Origin: Lachnospiraceae bacterium
GTDB lineage: Bacteria > Bacillota > Clostridia > Lachnospirales > Lachnospiraceae
Length of the DNA stretch: 50,693 nucleotides
Assembly (NCBI GenBank): GCA_017621815.1
Contig: JAGASK010000004.1
Coordinates: 1 to 50,693, forward strand
Direction: 5' to 3'
In this document: in pieces, positions 17,016 through 26,014 of the stretch
How the letters are laid out: each line of letters opens with the position of its first letter
Numbering within the stretch: the first letter of the stretch is position 1
Notes under the pieces: generated by a model
Databases searched by the model: none
What the model saw: the letters and a program-made list of their open reading frames with translations, nothing else
What the model was told of the DNA's origin: nothing
Translations under genes and position numbers: made by a program

Positions 17016-18443
17016 ATGGCAGAACAGGTTAAAAAACCGGTTGGAATTATGGAAACCGTTCTTCGTGATGCACATCAGTCCCTGATTGCTACAAGAATGC
17101 CTACCGAAATGATGCTTCCAATCGTAGAAAAAATGGATAAAGTTGGTTACCATGCAGTTGAGTGTTGGGGTGGTGCTACATTTGATGCTTCCCTTCGTTT
17201 CCTGAAAGAAGATCCCTGGGACAGACTCAGAAAGTTAAGAGATGGATTTAAGAATACCAAGCTGCAGATGCTTTTCAGAGGTCAGAATATTTTAGGATAC
17301 AGACCTTATGCAGATGACGTAGTAGACAGCTTTGTAGAAAAGTCTATTGCAAACGGTATTGATATTATCCGTATTTTTGACTGCTTAAATGACCTTAGAA
17401 ACTTACAGGAAGCAGTTAATGCAACAAATAAGATTAAAGTACAGGAAGGCAGAGGCCATGCACAGGTTGCACTTTCCTATACTTTAGGTGATGCTTATAC
17501 CATGGAATATTGGATGGATATGGCAAAGAAAATTGAGGAAATGGGTGCGGATTCTATCTGTATCAAGGATATGGCAGGTCTTTTAGTTCCTTACAAGGCA
17601 TCTGAAATGATTTCTGCTATGAAGTCAGCAACCAAGCTTCCCATTCAGCTTCATACACACTATACATCAGGTGTTGCAAGCATGACTTATCTTAAGGCAG
17701 TAGAAGCAGGCGTAGATGTAATTGACTGTGCAATTTCTCCTTTTGCTATGGGAACTTCACAGCCTGCAACAGAAGTTATGGTTGAGACCTTTAAGGGTAC
17801 TCCTTATGACACAGGCTATGACCAGAATCTTCTGTCAGAAATTGCTGATTATTTCAGACCCTACAGAGACGAATGCCTTGCAAACGGCCTGCTGAATCCC
17901 AAGGTTATGGGTGTTGATATTAAGACTCTGTTATATCAGGTACCCGGCGGTATGCTTTCCAACATGGTTAGCCAGCTGAAGGAACAGAACGCAGAGGATA
18001 AGTACTATGATGTATTAAAGGAAATCCCTCAGGTTAGAAAAGATTTGGGTGAACCGCCCCTTGTTACTCCTTCATCCCAGATTGTAGGTACACAGGCTGT
18101 ATTTAACGTACTTATGGGTGAAAGATATAAGATGGCAACCAAGGAAACCAAGGCTGTTCTCCGCGGTGAATATGGACAGACAGTTAAGCCCATGAATCAG
18201 GAGATTATAGATAAGGTTATTCCCGGTGAAAAGAGAATTACCTGCCGTCCCGCTGACTTGCTTGAAAATGAAATGGATAAGTTAGAGGCAGAAATGAAGG
18301 AATGGAAACAGCAGGATGAAGATGTATTGTCCTATGCGTTATTCCCTCAGGTAGCAACTGATTTCTTTAAATATCGTCAGGCACAGCAGGAAAAGGTTGA
18401 TATGGCTCAGGCTGATACAAAGAATGCGGCATATCCTGTTTAA
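17016..18443 (+). CDS. Oxaloacetate decarboxylase alpha / transcarboxylase 5S-like subunit
   Basis: This carboxyltransferase acts between oxaloacetate/pyruvate and carboxybiotin. In its 475 residues the metal-binding aspartate lies in LRDAHQSL (Asp18), the carbamylated lysine in CIKDMAG (Lys184), and the metal histidines in LHTHYTSG (His213, His215). A C-terminal conserved region follows, including RITCRPADLL. It lacks the C-terminal biotinyl domain of enterobacterial OadA, so it must use the separate carrier encoded at 15399. AGGAGG 8 bp before the ATG at 17016 fixes the start. As the last gene of the operon, it may share the pump with the acyl-CoA transferase. Confidence 0.88.
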   Translation: MAEQVKKPVGIMETVLRDAHQSLIATRMPTEMMLPIVEKMDKVGYHAVECWGGATFDASLRFLKEDPWDRLRKLRDGFKNTKLQMLFRGQNILGYRPYADDVVDSFVEKSIANGIDIIRIFDCLNDLRNLQEAVNATNKIKVQEGRGHAQVALSYTLGDAYTMEYWMDMAKKIEEMGADSICIKDMAGLLVPYKASEMISAMKSATKLPIQLHTHYTSGVASMTYLKAVEAGVDVIDCAISPFAMGTSQPATEVMVETFKGTPYDTGYDQNLLSEIADYFRPYRDECLANGLLNPKVMGVDIKTLLYQVPGGMLSNMVSQLKEQNAEDKYYDVLKEIPQVRKDLGEPPLVTPSSQIVGTQAVFNVLMGERYKMATKETKAVLRGEYGQTVKPMNQEIIDKVIPGEKRITCRPADLLENEMDKLEAEMKEWKQQDEDVLSYALFPQVATDFFKYRQAQQEKVDMAQADTKNAAYPV

Positions 18444-18492
18444 GGAAATGGTAAGGTGCTGATTATCGTCTGATGGCAGTAAACATAATTGA

Positions 18493-18527
18493 ACAATAGA
18501 AGGTATGCTCTGCAAACTTTCTATTGT
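18493..18527 (+). terminator. Hairpin behind the decarboxylase operon
   Basis: ACAATAGAA (18493-18501) pairs with TTCTATTGT (18519-18527), with extra pairing inside. There is no T-run, so its strength as a terminator is uncertain. Confidence 0.4.
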
Positions 18528-18536
18528 CATGAATCA

Positions 18537-18575
18537 GAGAAACCCCTTGTACAAATGATTTGTATGAGGGGTTCT
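18537..18575 (+). terminator. Second hairpin behind the decarboxylase operon
   Basis: ACCCCT and TACAAA on the left pair with TTTGTA and AGGGGT on the right, flanked by AGAA and TTCT. The T-run is poor. The right arm overlaps the -35 of the next promoter, so the structure may be more than a terminator. Confidence 0.4.
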
Positions 18576-18588
18576 GTTATGGTATACT
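18560..18588 (+). promoter_or_regulatory. Promoter of the NYN/LOTUS gene
   Basis: TTGTAT (18560-18565) and TATACT (18583-18588) are 17 bp apart, with TG at 18580-18581 as an extended -10. The start codon is 55 bp downstream. Confidence 0.6.
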
Positions 18589-18642
18589 TTAATGGTCGCA
18601 AAAGAATAATGTAACGGCGGAGGAAATAAAGGGAGTATTATA

Positions 18643-19569
18643 ATGGAAAATAAACGTTTTGCGCTGCTGATTGATGCGGATAATATATCTGCAAAATATA
18701 TCGGCGAAATTCTTGAGGAACTTTCAACATACGGTATTACTACTTATAAAAGGATTTATGGAGACTGGACAAGTACCCAGGCCACAAAATGGAAGGAAAA
18801 GCTGCTTGAAAACTCGGTGATTCCGGTACAGCAATTCAGCAATACGGTGGGAAAAAACGCCACGGATTCCACCTTGATTATCGATGCCATGGATATTTTG
18901 TATACCGGTAATGTGGAGGGGTTTTGTATTGTTTCCAGTGACAGTGATTTTACACGTTTAGCCAGCAGGCTCAGGGAATCCGGTATGGAAGTGATTGGAA
19001 TGGGTGAGGAAAAGACACCCCGGTCCTTCAGGGTGGCCTGTACCAGATTTGTAAATCTGGAAAATCTGGGAAATCAGGATGATAATACGGATGGCAAGGA
19101 TAAGCAGGATAATACCATCAGCAGAGAAGTGGTTTACAATGCAATCACTAATATTATTACTGAGAATGAAAATAAAGGAAAAAATGTGGAGCTGGCTTCC
19201 GTCGGAAATCGTCTCGTAAATATGTATCCTGATTTTGATGTCAGGAATTACGGTTACAGCCTGCTGTCACGATTCCTTGAAGATGCAGGATTATTTAAGC
19301 TTGAGAAAAAGCATAGTATCATTACAATTTCCTTAAAAGATAATGAGAAATCCAAAGAAGAAATAAAGGAATATATAAAGACGGTTATTACAGCATCCGG
19401 TAAAAAGGGAATTGGCTTCAGTGAACTCAGCAATCTTGTTCATGGTAAGTATAACAGTTTTAATGTAAAGGATTATGGATACAGTCAGTTTTCTAAATTT
19501 GTACAGAGTCTTGAGGGAATCGAAACCTTTGACGATGGAAATAACCGAAAGCGCGCCAGAAAGCTTTAA
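18643..19569 (+). CDS. NYN-domain RNase-like protein with two OST-HTH/LOTUS domains
   Basis: This 308-residue cytoplasmic protein combines an N-terminal PIN-like NYN domain (about 5-145) with two C-terminal winged-helix LOTUS/OST-HTH repeats (about 160-230 and 240-305). The acidic metal-site residues of the NYN fold are visible in LLIDADN (Asp11, Asp13), ATDSTLIIDAM and SSDSDF. The two LOTUS repeats share an (N/D)YGYS motif. The family is predicted to bind or cut RNA; LOTUS domains are thought to bind RNA, including G-quadruplexes. It has its own promoter and a strong terminator, so it is a single-gene unit. Confidence 0.85.
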   Translation: MENKRFALLIDADNISAKYIGEILEELSTYGITTYKRIYGDWTSTQATKWKEKLLENSVIPVQQFSNTVGKNATDSTLIIDAMDILYTGNVEGFCIVSSDSDFTRLASRLRESGMEVIGMGEEKTPRSFRVACTRFVNLENLGNQDDNTDGKDKQDNTISREVVYNAITNIITENENKGKNVELASVGNRLVNMYPDFDVRNYGYSLLSRFLEDAGLFKLEKKHSIITISLKDNEKSKEEIKEYIKTVITASGKKGIGFSELSNLVHGKYNSFNVKDYGYSQFSKFVQSLEGIETFDDGNNRKRARKL

Positions 19570-19595
19570 TAAGAAAATTTATGAAAAGTTAAAAT

Positions 19596-19642
19596 AAAAG
19601 TTAAAAATGAGTTAGACTACTCGTTTTTAACTTTTTCTTTTT
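19596..19642 (+). terminator. Intrinsic terminator after the NYN/LOTUS gene
   Basis: AAAAGTTAAAAATGA (19596-19610) pairs with TCGTTTTTAACTTTT (19621-19635), with one mismatch and a 10-nt loop, followed by more T residues. It isolates the glycan operon from upstream transcription. Confidence 0.75.
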
Positions 19643-19693
19643 AGAAAGAGTTAAAAAATAATATGCAATTTGAACAAAAATGAAGTGAACAAA

Positions 19694-19709
19694 TTGTATA
19701 GTTATACAA
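19694..19709 (+). promoter_or_regulatory. Palindromic operator candidate upstream of the glycan operon promoter
   Basis: TTGTATA-GT-TATACAA is an inverted repeat with 7-bp arms and a 2-bp centre, ending 2 bp before the -35 box. The position suits an activator or a looping repressor. The LacI-type protein encoded at 38972 is the natural candidate ligand. A similar but shorter TTGTAT-G-ATACAA occurs at 40031-40043. Confidence 0.5.
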
Positions 19710-19711
19710 AA

Positions 19712-19741
19712 TTGACAAGCAAAACAAGAATGAGATATTAA
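19712..19741 (+). promoter_or_regulatory. Promoter of the glycan utilisation operon
   Basis: A perfect TTGACA (19712-19717) is followed after 18 bp by TATTAA (19736-19741); ATATTA at 17 bp is the alternative -10. It is the only convincing promoter seen ahead of the fifteen-gene run. Confidence 0.6.
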
Positions 19742-19854
19742 ATACAATAAAAAGTGGTGTTGTAAATTAAAGTGGCTAGTATAATTTTTTATTATAAAGT
19801 TAAAAAAGAGTTACAAAAAATGTTTAGTAAAAATTAAATTACCATGGAGCGGCA

Positions 19855-21348
19855 ATGGATAAAACGGGATTAAAATTAATGACAGTATGCACAGCAGGAG
19901 TGTTGGCACTTAGCGGCTGTGTCAATTCAAAAACCACTGATGGTGAAGCAGAGGCAGTTGGTATCTATGAAGCAGAGGAAGCGCAGCTTTCCCCAAATCT
20001 GTCAGTTAAGACCGGCCTGAGCGGTTTTTCGGGTTCCGGATATGTGGAAGGCTTTGAAGCGGACGGAGATGAGTGTAAATTTCAGATTTCCGTTGAAGAA
20101 GACGGATTTTACGATTTGCAGTTTACAACAGCCAATATTGGCGGGTATAAGGAGAATTATGTTTTGCTGGACGGAGAATCTGTGGGCAGCCTGAAAAGTG
20201 AAAATGATTCTTTTACAGAAGAAGCAATGAAAAGAAATTTTCTGACAGCAGGAGAGCATGAAATAACCGTATCGAAATACTGGGGATACATTGCGCTTGA
20301 TAAATTAACAGTGCTGAAAAGCATAGATTTGCCGGAGGATTATTATCAGGTTACGGCAAAGCTCAGCAATGAAAATGCAGATGACTGTGCCAGAAGGCTT
20401 ATGAGCTATCTGGCTGATAATTATGGAAAAAATATTTTGTCCGGACAGTATTGTGATAAGGGCTTATACGGTCATGAGATGGCATGCATCTGGGCTGAAA
20501 CAGGAAAATTCCCGGCTATGGTGGGGCTTGATATGATCGAGTATTCACCGTCAAGGGCAGCCAATGGCAGCCAGGGTGAGAGCATTAAATACGCAAAGCA
20601 GGCATGGGAAGCAGGAGCAATCGTAACCATGTGCTGGCATTGGAATGCACCCGAGCCTTATCTGACAGGGCAGTGGTACAGTGGTTTTTATAAGGATTAT
20701 ACGAATATAAATCTTGATAAGATTATGGATGGCAGTGATGAAGAGGGATATGCGCTGCTTTTATCAGATATGGATGTCATTGCGGTTCAGCTGCAGGAAT
20801 TACAGAAAGCAGGCGTTCCTGTTTTATGGAGACCTCTCCATGAAGCAAGCGGAGGTTGGTTCTGGTGGGGAAATTGTGAACCCGAATCCTATATAGCATT
20901 ATACCGACTGATGTATGAAAAGTTTACAAATGAGTATGGACTCAATAATCTGATTTGGGTATGGAACGGTCAAAGCAAAGAATGGTATCCTGGGGATGAT
21001 GTGGTAGATATTGTGGGAGAAGATATTTATCCCGGTGAACAGGTATATTCTTCACAGATTAATAAGTTTATGGAAGTGCATGAATATGCGGATTCCAATA
21101 AAATGACAGTGCTGTCTGAAAACGGCTGTTTATTTGACCCGGATTTGGCGGTCAGGGACGGGGCAATGTGGGGGTATTTCGGAACCTGGGGCGGAGAGTT
21201 TGTTTCAAAGTCGACCACGTTGAATGTTTATTCGGAACAGTATACGGACAAGGAAATGTTAAGCAAGGTATATAATCATGAAAATGTCATTGTCCTGGAT
21301 GAGCTTCCTGATTTAACCTCTTATCCCATCAGGGAGGATGCAGAGTAA
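19855..21348 (+). CDS. GH26 beta-mannanase lipoprotein with CBM35-like domain
   Basis: This enzyme should hydrolyse beta-1,4-mannan outside the cell. The 497-residue protein has a lipobox (LSGC, Cys22). A CBM35-like beta-sandwich follows at about 38-155, starting YEAEEAQL and ending in YIALDKLTV, then a GH26 catalytic barrel at about 170-480. The expected GH26 acid/base is Glu330 in RPLHEASGGWFWWG and the nucleophile is Glu422 in LSENG. GGAG 5 bp before the ATG supports the start. It is the first gene of the operon. Mannan specificity is inferred from GH26 plus CBM35; some GH26 enzymes act on other beta-glycans. Confidence 0.88.
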   Translation: MDKTGLKLMTVCTAGVLALSGCVNSKTTDGEAEAVGIYEAEEAQLSPNLSVKTGLSGFSGSGYVEGFEADGDECKFQISVEEDGFYDLQFTTANIGGYKENYVLLDGESVGSLKSENDSFTEEAMKRNFLTAGEHEITVSKYWGYIALDKLTVLKSIDLPEDYYQVTAKLSNENADDCARRLMSYLADNYGKNILSGQYCDKGLYGHEMACIWAETGKFPAMVGLDMIEYSPSRAANGSQGESIKYAKQAWEAGAIVTMCWHWNAPEPYLTGQWYSGFYKDYTNINLDKIMDGSDEEGYALLLSDMDVIAVQLQELQKAGVPVLWRPLHEASGGWFWWGNCEPESYIALYRLMYEKFTNEYGLNNLIWVWNGQSKEWYPGDDVVDIVGEDIYPGEQVYSSQINKFMEVHEYADSNKMTVLSENGCLFDPDLAVRDGAMWGYFGTWGGEFVSKSTTLNVYSEQYTDKEMLSKVYNHENVIVLDELPDLTSYPIREDAE

Positions 21349-22053
21349 ATGGCATGGACAAAGAAGAACAAAGCAAATACGGAAGAGGATTTATATCAGA
21401 GCAGAAAAGACAGAAAAAAAACTTTTGGTCCTGACAGTAATTTTATGTATTTTATGACAAAAGCAGGTCAGGTCATCATTTTGAATCTGCTGTGGCTTTT
21501 GTCCTGCATACCGGTTTTTACCGCCGGGGCAGCGACTGCCTCTTTGTATTATGCGATGATGAAAAATATCCGGAGAAACCGCGGTTATCCGGTAACAGAG
21601 TATTTATCGTCTTTTAAAAGGACTTTTGTAAAGGGAAGCATTCTTACTTTTGCTGCAGGCATATGGTTTTATCTTCTTTATTACCTGCGGACGATTGCAC
21701 TTATGGGGGAAAATGATACAGGTATTTTCTTAAGCCGGATTTATACGACGCTTATGATTGTAACAGCAGCGGTTCTTATTTATCTTTTTCCGGTTCTTTC
21801 CAGGTTTACAATGAAAATGACATCTATGGTGAAGCTTGCTTTTGTTATGGCGTTCAGATATGCAGGTTATACTGTTCTGATGCTTGCCGTAACTGCAGTT
21901 TTAGTTTTTATTTGGTTTTACTGTCTGCCTGTACCGGTAATTCTTTTTTTACCGGGAGCATGGTGTTATGTATGCACCTTTATGATAGAAAAAGCGCTTC
22001 GGAAATATATGCCGGCACCTGACGGAAATGAAGATGCATGGTATTACGAATAA
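21349..22053 (+). CDS. DUF624 / YesL-like membrane protein
   Basis: This 234-residue protein has about five hydrophobic helices and the YesL-like signature LLWLLSCIPVFTAGAATASLYY near residue 45. YesL-type proteins sit in sugar-ABC operons of Firmicutes; their role is unknown, though they are suspected transporter accessories. It starts one base after the GH26 stop. A second DUF624 protein lies at 37091, so each solute-binding protein gene in this operon has a DUF624 gene beside it. Confidence 0.8.
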   Translation: MAWTKKNKANTEEDLYQSRKDRKKTFGPDSNFMYFMTKAGQVIILNLLWLLSCIPVFTAGAATASLYYAMMKNIRRNRGYPVTEYLSSFKRTFVKGSILTFAAGIWFYLLYYLRTIALMGENDTGIFLSRIYTTLMIVTAAVLIYLFPVLSRFTMKMTSMVKLAFVMAFRYAGYTVLMLAVTAVLVFIWFYCLPVPVILFLPGAWCYVCTFMIEKALRKYMPAPDGNEDAWYYE

Positions 22054-22072
22054 AGAAAGGCATGGTATTAAC

Positions 22073-25000
22073 ATGAAACTGAGGAAAAGGAATAAACAAC
22101 TGATAGCAGTGTTTCTGGCTGCGGCAGAAACCGCAATGGTGCTGCAGACCGGTACGATACCTGTAAAGGCAGAAGGCTCCATGACGCAGGAGGATGCAAA
22201 AGAAATTGTCAGCACTTATTCTACAGTGGGCTCGGTGCCGGGTTACGCTGATTATCTGGCAGAGTATGCAGATGCGGTATATCCTGAGATAACAGTGGAA
22301 ATAAACGCATCTGACTATGTTCTTTATATGGAAAATGATGTAGAAGTGGAACCTGACATCTATACCGATTATGAGGGAATGCAGGGCGACAGCGTGCTTA
22401 CTGCGGAAACCGGATACATTGAGTTTGAAGCAGAAGTGCCGGAAACAGGTTTTTATCAGCTTAAAGTTGAATATTATCCGGTAGAAGGCAAGAACTCTGA
22501 AATTCAGAGAAGTTTCTTTGTGGACGGGGAACTGCCCTATGGGGAACTGTCATTGATTGAGTTTTCACGCATATGGTCTACGGATGTGGCCCAGAAAAGC
22601 TTTGCGGAAGGAATTTATAATGTTGTCTGGAATAAGGATAATCAGGGCAATGATATGAAGCCTACTGCTGTTGAAATTCCGGAATGGGTCGTGTCTGATT
22701 TATATGATAATAACGGCTACATTACGGAACCTCTTTGCATTTATCTGACAAAAGGAAGTCATACCATTTCCATTAACGCCCAGAGGGAGCCTATGCTGAT
22801 TCGCAGGCTGATTTTAACAAATAAAAAAGAAATAAAGGACTATGCGGAAGTGAAAAAGGAATGGGATGCTGCAGGAGCGCAGAATACAACAGGCGTTGCT
22901 GTGGAAATTCAGGCTGAAAATGCAGCCAAAACTTCTTCACAGATGTTGTATCCCAAACAGGATCAGTCTTCGCCTGCGGTATATCCTGCCAGCGCAAAAG
23001 AACTTCTGAATAATACTATCGGAGGTGAAAGCTGGGGAGATGCCGGGCAATGGATTGAATGGGAGTTTGATGTACCTGAAACCGGTTATTACAATATTTC
23101 ATTATTTGATAAGCAGAGTTTTATGCGGGGAATTTATGTATCGCGTAAGATATTCATTGATGGGGAAGTGCCTTTCAGTGAACTGGAAGATTATGGATTT
23201 ACGTACGATTCCTCATGGAGAACTGATATCCTTCAGGATGAAGAAGGCAATGTTTATGATTTTTATCTGGAGGAAGGAACCCATACCATCCGTATGGAAG
23301 TGGTGCTTGGTGACTTTTCACAGGTTATTGCCAGTGTGCAGGATTGTGTATCACAGCTGAATTCGATTTACCGGAAAGTAATCCGTATAACCGGTGTCAG
23401 TCCTGATACCTACCGGGATTATCAGATTGAAGCTTCCCTTCCGGGATTAAACGGAGAGATGGTGGCAGTCAGGGACCAGCTGAATGAAGCCATTGATGAT
23501 TTGAGAACAGCGGCGGGGCGCACTTCCGATAAGGAAACAGTTCTGATTACCATGAGAGACCAGCTTGATTATCTGATAGAGGACGAAGAAAGATTTGTAA
23601 AGGTTGTATCTACTTTTAAGCAGAATGTAAGAGCCTGCGGTACGTGGATTACGCAGGTAATAGACCAGCCTCTGCAGATTGACAGATTGAATGTCTATTC
23701 GCCCGAAGAAACAATTTCGGTCAGCTCCGATTCCGCTTTGGATAAACTTGGGTATGAATTAAAGAGATTGTATTATTCCTTCATTATTGATTATAACTCC
23801 CTGGGTGCAACAGATTCGGAGGAAAAAGAAAATAAAACGATTACACTTTGGATTGGTACCGGACGTGACCAGGCAAATGTAATCAGGTCTTTGATTGATG
23901 AGTCATTTACCGGCGTGTATGGAATTAATGTAAATGTGCAGCTGGTGGATATGAACACACTGCTTCGTGCAGAACTGGCAGGAGAGGGACCTGATGTGGC
24001 GATCCAGGTGGCAAATACCAATGGTATTGCCGGCGCAGTGCTGAATACGGGTAATGATACGCCTGTTAATTACGGTCTTAGAAATGCGGTGCTTGATCTG
24101 ACACAGTTTGAAGATTTTGAAGAAGTGGCGGACAGATTTTATGACAGTGCAATGACTGCGTTTGAGTTTAACGGGGCAGTATATGCGTTGCCGGAAACTC
24201 AGACCTTCCCGGTCATGTTCTACAGAAAAGATATCCTTTCAGAGCTGGGACTTGAGGTTCCTGAAACATGGGATGAGGTGAAGGTAGCCATGTCGGTGCT
24301 TGCCAAGAACCAGATGGAATTCGGAATTCTTCCTTCGGAACAGATTTATGCAATGCTGCTGTATCAGAACGGCGGGGAATATTATAACGAGGGCGGTATT
24401 TCATCGGCGCTTGATTCCGATATTGCCATTAATACCTTTAAGGAATACTGTGAATACTACACTGATTACGGTCTTGACAGATGGGCAAGTGTGGAAGAAC
24501 GTTTCCGTACCGGAGAATGTCCCCTTATTATTGCGGATTATACAGTATACAACAATCTGGAGGTATCCGCTCCCGATATTGCGGGACTGTGGAATTTCGC
24601 AATGGTGCCCGGAACGGTGAAAGAAGACGGAACAGTTGACCATTCCGTAGGCTGTACGGGACTTGCAAGCATGATTATGGCAGATACAGAGGATCCGGAT
24701 GCCTGCTGGGAATTTTTGAAATGGTGGACCAGTGCTGATACCCAGACATTGTTTGACAGGGAAATGGAATCCCTGATGGGTTCTGCAGCAAGAGTGGCAA
24801 CAGCCAATCAGGAGGCCTTTGAAAACATTCCATGGTCGGTGGACACCTATGAAGCATTGGCAGAAGCCTTTAAATGGGTAAAGGGAATTCCCCAGGTGCC
24901 GGGCGGCTATTATTCATGGAGAAATGTTAATAATGCATTTTATACCGTTACCACGGATACAGATACGGCATCGCCCAGAGAAGAATTGATGGATAAGGTG

Positions 25001-25084
25001 CTTTACATTAATGATGAAATTACCTACAAGCGAAAAGAATTCGGATTACCTACATTGGATGATATGGATAAGGAGGGAAAGTAA
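22073..25084 (+). CDS. Giant solute-binding protein with N-terminal beta-sandwich modules
   Basis: This 1003-residue exported protein ends in a family 1 sugar solute-binding fold (about 605-1003, with ETWDEVKVAMSVLAKNQMEFG and DPDACWEFLKWWTS). Ahead of it are two related beta-sandwich modules, about 75-255 and 275-415. They share VPETGFYQL / VPETGYYNI and FFVDGELPYGEL / IFIDGEVPFSEL and resemble carbohydrate-binding folds. A helical region (416-600) links them to the SBP. The signal peptide ends near VKA33 and has no lipobox, odd for a Gram-positive SBP. The ATG at 22073 is chosen because the signal peptide begins there. Confidence 0.8.
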   Translation: MKLRKRNKQLIAVFLAAAETAMVLQTGTIPVKAEGSMTQEDAKEIVSTYSTVGSVPGYADYLAEYADAVYPEITVEINASDYVLYMENDVEVEPDIYTDYEGMQGDSVLTAETGYIEFEAEVPETGFYQLKVEYYPVEGKNSEIQRSFFVDGELPYGELSLIEFSRIWSTDVAQKSFAEGIYNVVWNKDNQGNDMKPTAVEIPEWVVSDLYDNNGYITEPLCIYLTKGSHTISINAQREPMLIRRLILTNKKEIKDYAEVKKEWDAAGAQNTTGVAVEIQAENAAKTSSQMLYPKQDQSSPAVYPASAKELLNNTIGGESWGDAGQWIEWEFDVPETGYYNISLFDKQSFMRGIYVSRKIFIDGEVPFSELEDYGFTYDSSWRTDILQDEEGNVYDFYLEEGTHTIRMEVVLGDFSQVIASVQDCVSQLNSIYRKVIRITGVSPDTYRDYQIEASLPGLNGEMVAVRDQLNEAIDDLRTAAGRTSDKETVLITMRDQLDYLIEDEERFVKVVSTFKQNVRACGTWITQVIDQPLQIDRLNVYSPEETISVSSDSALDKLGYELKRLYYSFIIDYNSLGATDSEEKENKTITLWIGTGRDQANVIRSLIDESFTGVYGINVNVQLVDMNTLLRAELAGEGPDVAIQVANTNGIAGAVLNTGNDTPVNYGLRNAVLDLTQFEDFEEVADRFYDSAMTAFEFNGAVYALPETQTFPVMFYRKDILSELGLEVPETWDEVKVAMSVLAKNQMEFGILPSEQIYAMLLYQNGGEYYNEGGISSALDSDIAINTFKEYCEYYTDYGLDRWASVEERFRTGECPLIIADYTVYNNLEVSAPDIAGLWNFAMVPGTVKEDGTVDHSVGCTGLASMIMADTEDPDACWEFLKWWTSADTQTLFDREMESLMGSAARVATANQEAFENIPWSVDTYEALAEAFKWVKGIPQVPGGYYSWRNVNNAFYTVTTDTDTASPREELMDKVLYINDEITYKRKEFGLPTLDDMDKEGK

Positions 25085-26014
25085 ATGGCATCGAATGAAG
25101 CAATGGCTGTTGCAAAGAAACAGAGCAGGCTCAGCTATCAGATTAAGAAGAATAAGGCCTGTTATATCATGCTGGCGCCTTATTTTATCCTGTTTTTTCT
25201 GTTTACGGTTTTGCCGGTATTAGCCTCTATAGCGCTGAGCTTTACTTATTTTAATATGCTGGAGATGCCTACATTTAATGGCTGGAACAATTATGTCAAG
25301 CTGTTTTTGGAGGATGACATTTTCCTGGTATCCTTAAAGAATACCCTGATTTTTGCAGTGGTAACAGGTCCTGTCAGTTATCTGCTGTGCCTTTTGTTTG
25401 CATGGATTATCAATGAATTTTCCAGTAAATTAAGAACTCTGCTTACTTTAATCTTTTATGCGCCGTCAATCTGCGGAAATGCTTATATGGTATGGAGTCT
25501 GATACTTTCCAGTGACCGATACGGGTACTTAAACGGTATTCTGCTTAAGCTTGGCGTGATTAATGAGCAGAAGCTGTGGATGCAGGATGCAAAGTATATT
25601 CTTCCCTGCCTGATAGTGGTACAGCTTTGGCTGTCACTTGGTACCGGCTTCCTTTCTTTCATAGCAGGTCTTCAGACTGTGGATAAAAGTTTGTATGAAG
25701 CGGCAGCTTTGGACGGTGTGAAAAACCGCTGGCAGGAGTTATGGTATGTAACGCTGCCGGCTATGAAGCCCCAGCTGATGTTCGGTGCGGTTATGCAGAT
25801 AACACAGTCCTTTGCCGTAGCCGATATTTCCATTCAGTTGGCGGGGAATCCTTCTGTTAACTATGCCGGTGCAACGGTCGTTACACATCTTTTGGACTAT
25901 GGTTCCACCAGATTTGATATGGGTTATGCATCTGCGATCGCGACAGTTTTATTCCTGCTTATGGTGGGCACAAATAAACTGGTTCAGAAATTATTAGGAA
26001 GGGTGGGAGAATAA
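25085..26014 (+). CDS. Sugar ABC transporter permease, MalF/UgpA type
   Basis: This 309-residue permease of the MalF family has six or so membrane helices and forms half of the transport channel. The EAA loop that contacts the ATPase begins at Glu205 (EAAALDGVKNRWQELWYVTL). AGGAGG lies 9 bp before the ATG, and the gene starts directly behind the giant SBP gene, its probable partner. Its mate follows without a gap at 26015. No ATP-binding subunit is encoded here, so a shared MsmX-like ATPase is presumed. Confidence 0.9.
   Translation: MASNEAMAVAKKQSRLSYQIKKNKACYIMLAPYFILFFLFTVLPVLASIALSFTYFNMLEMPTFNGWNNYVKLFLEDDIFLVSLKNTLIFAVVTGPVSYLLCLLFAWIINEFSSKLRTLLTLIFYAPSICGNAYMVWSLILSSDRYGYLNGILLKLGVINEQKLWMQDAKYILPCLIVVQLWLSLGTGFLSFIAGLQTVDKSLYEAAALDGVKNRWQELWYVTLPAMKPQLMFGAVMQITQSFAVADISIQLAGNPSVNYAGATVVTHLLDYGSTRFDMGYASAIATVLFLLMVGTNKLVQKLLGRVGE

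Larger units (their letters stand above)
19643..19854 (+). promoter_or_regulatory. AT-rich control region of the glycan operon
   Basis: This 212-bp, strongly AT-rich gap carries no gene. It holds the palindrome at 19694-19709, the TTGACA promoter at 19712 and a long leader of roughly 100 nt to the GH26 start. AGTTA-type words recur (GAGTTA near 19607, 19649 and 19808), which may or may not be meaningful. Confidence 0.55.
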
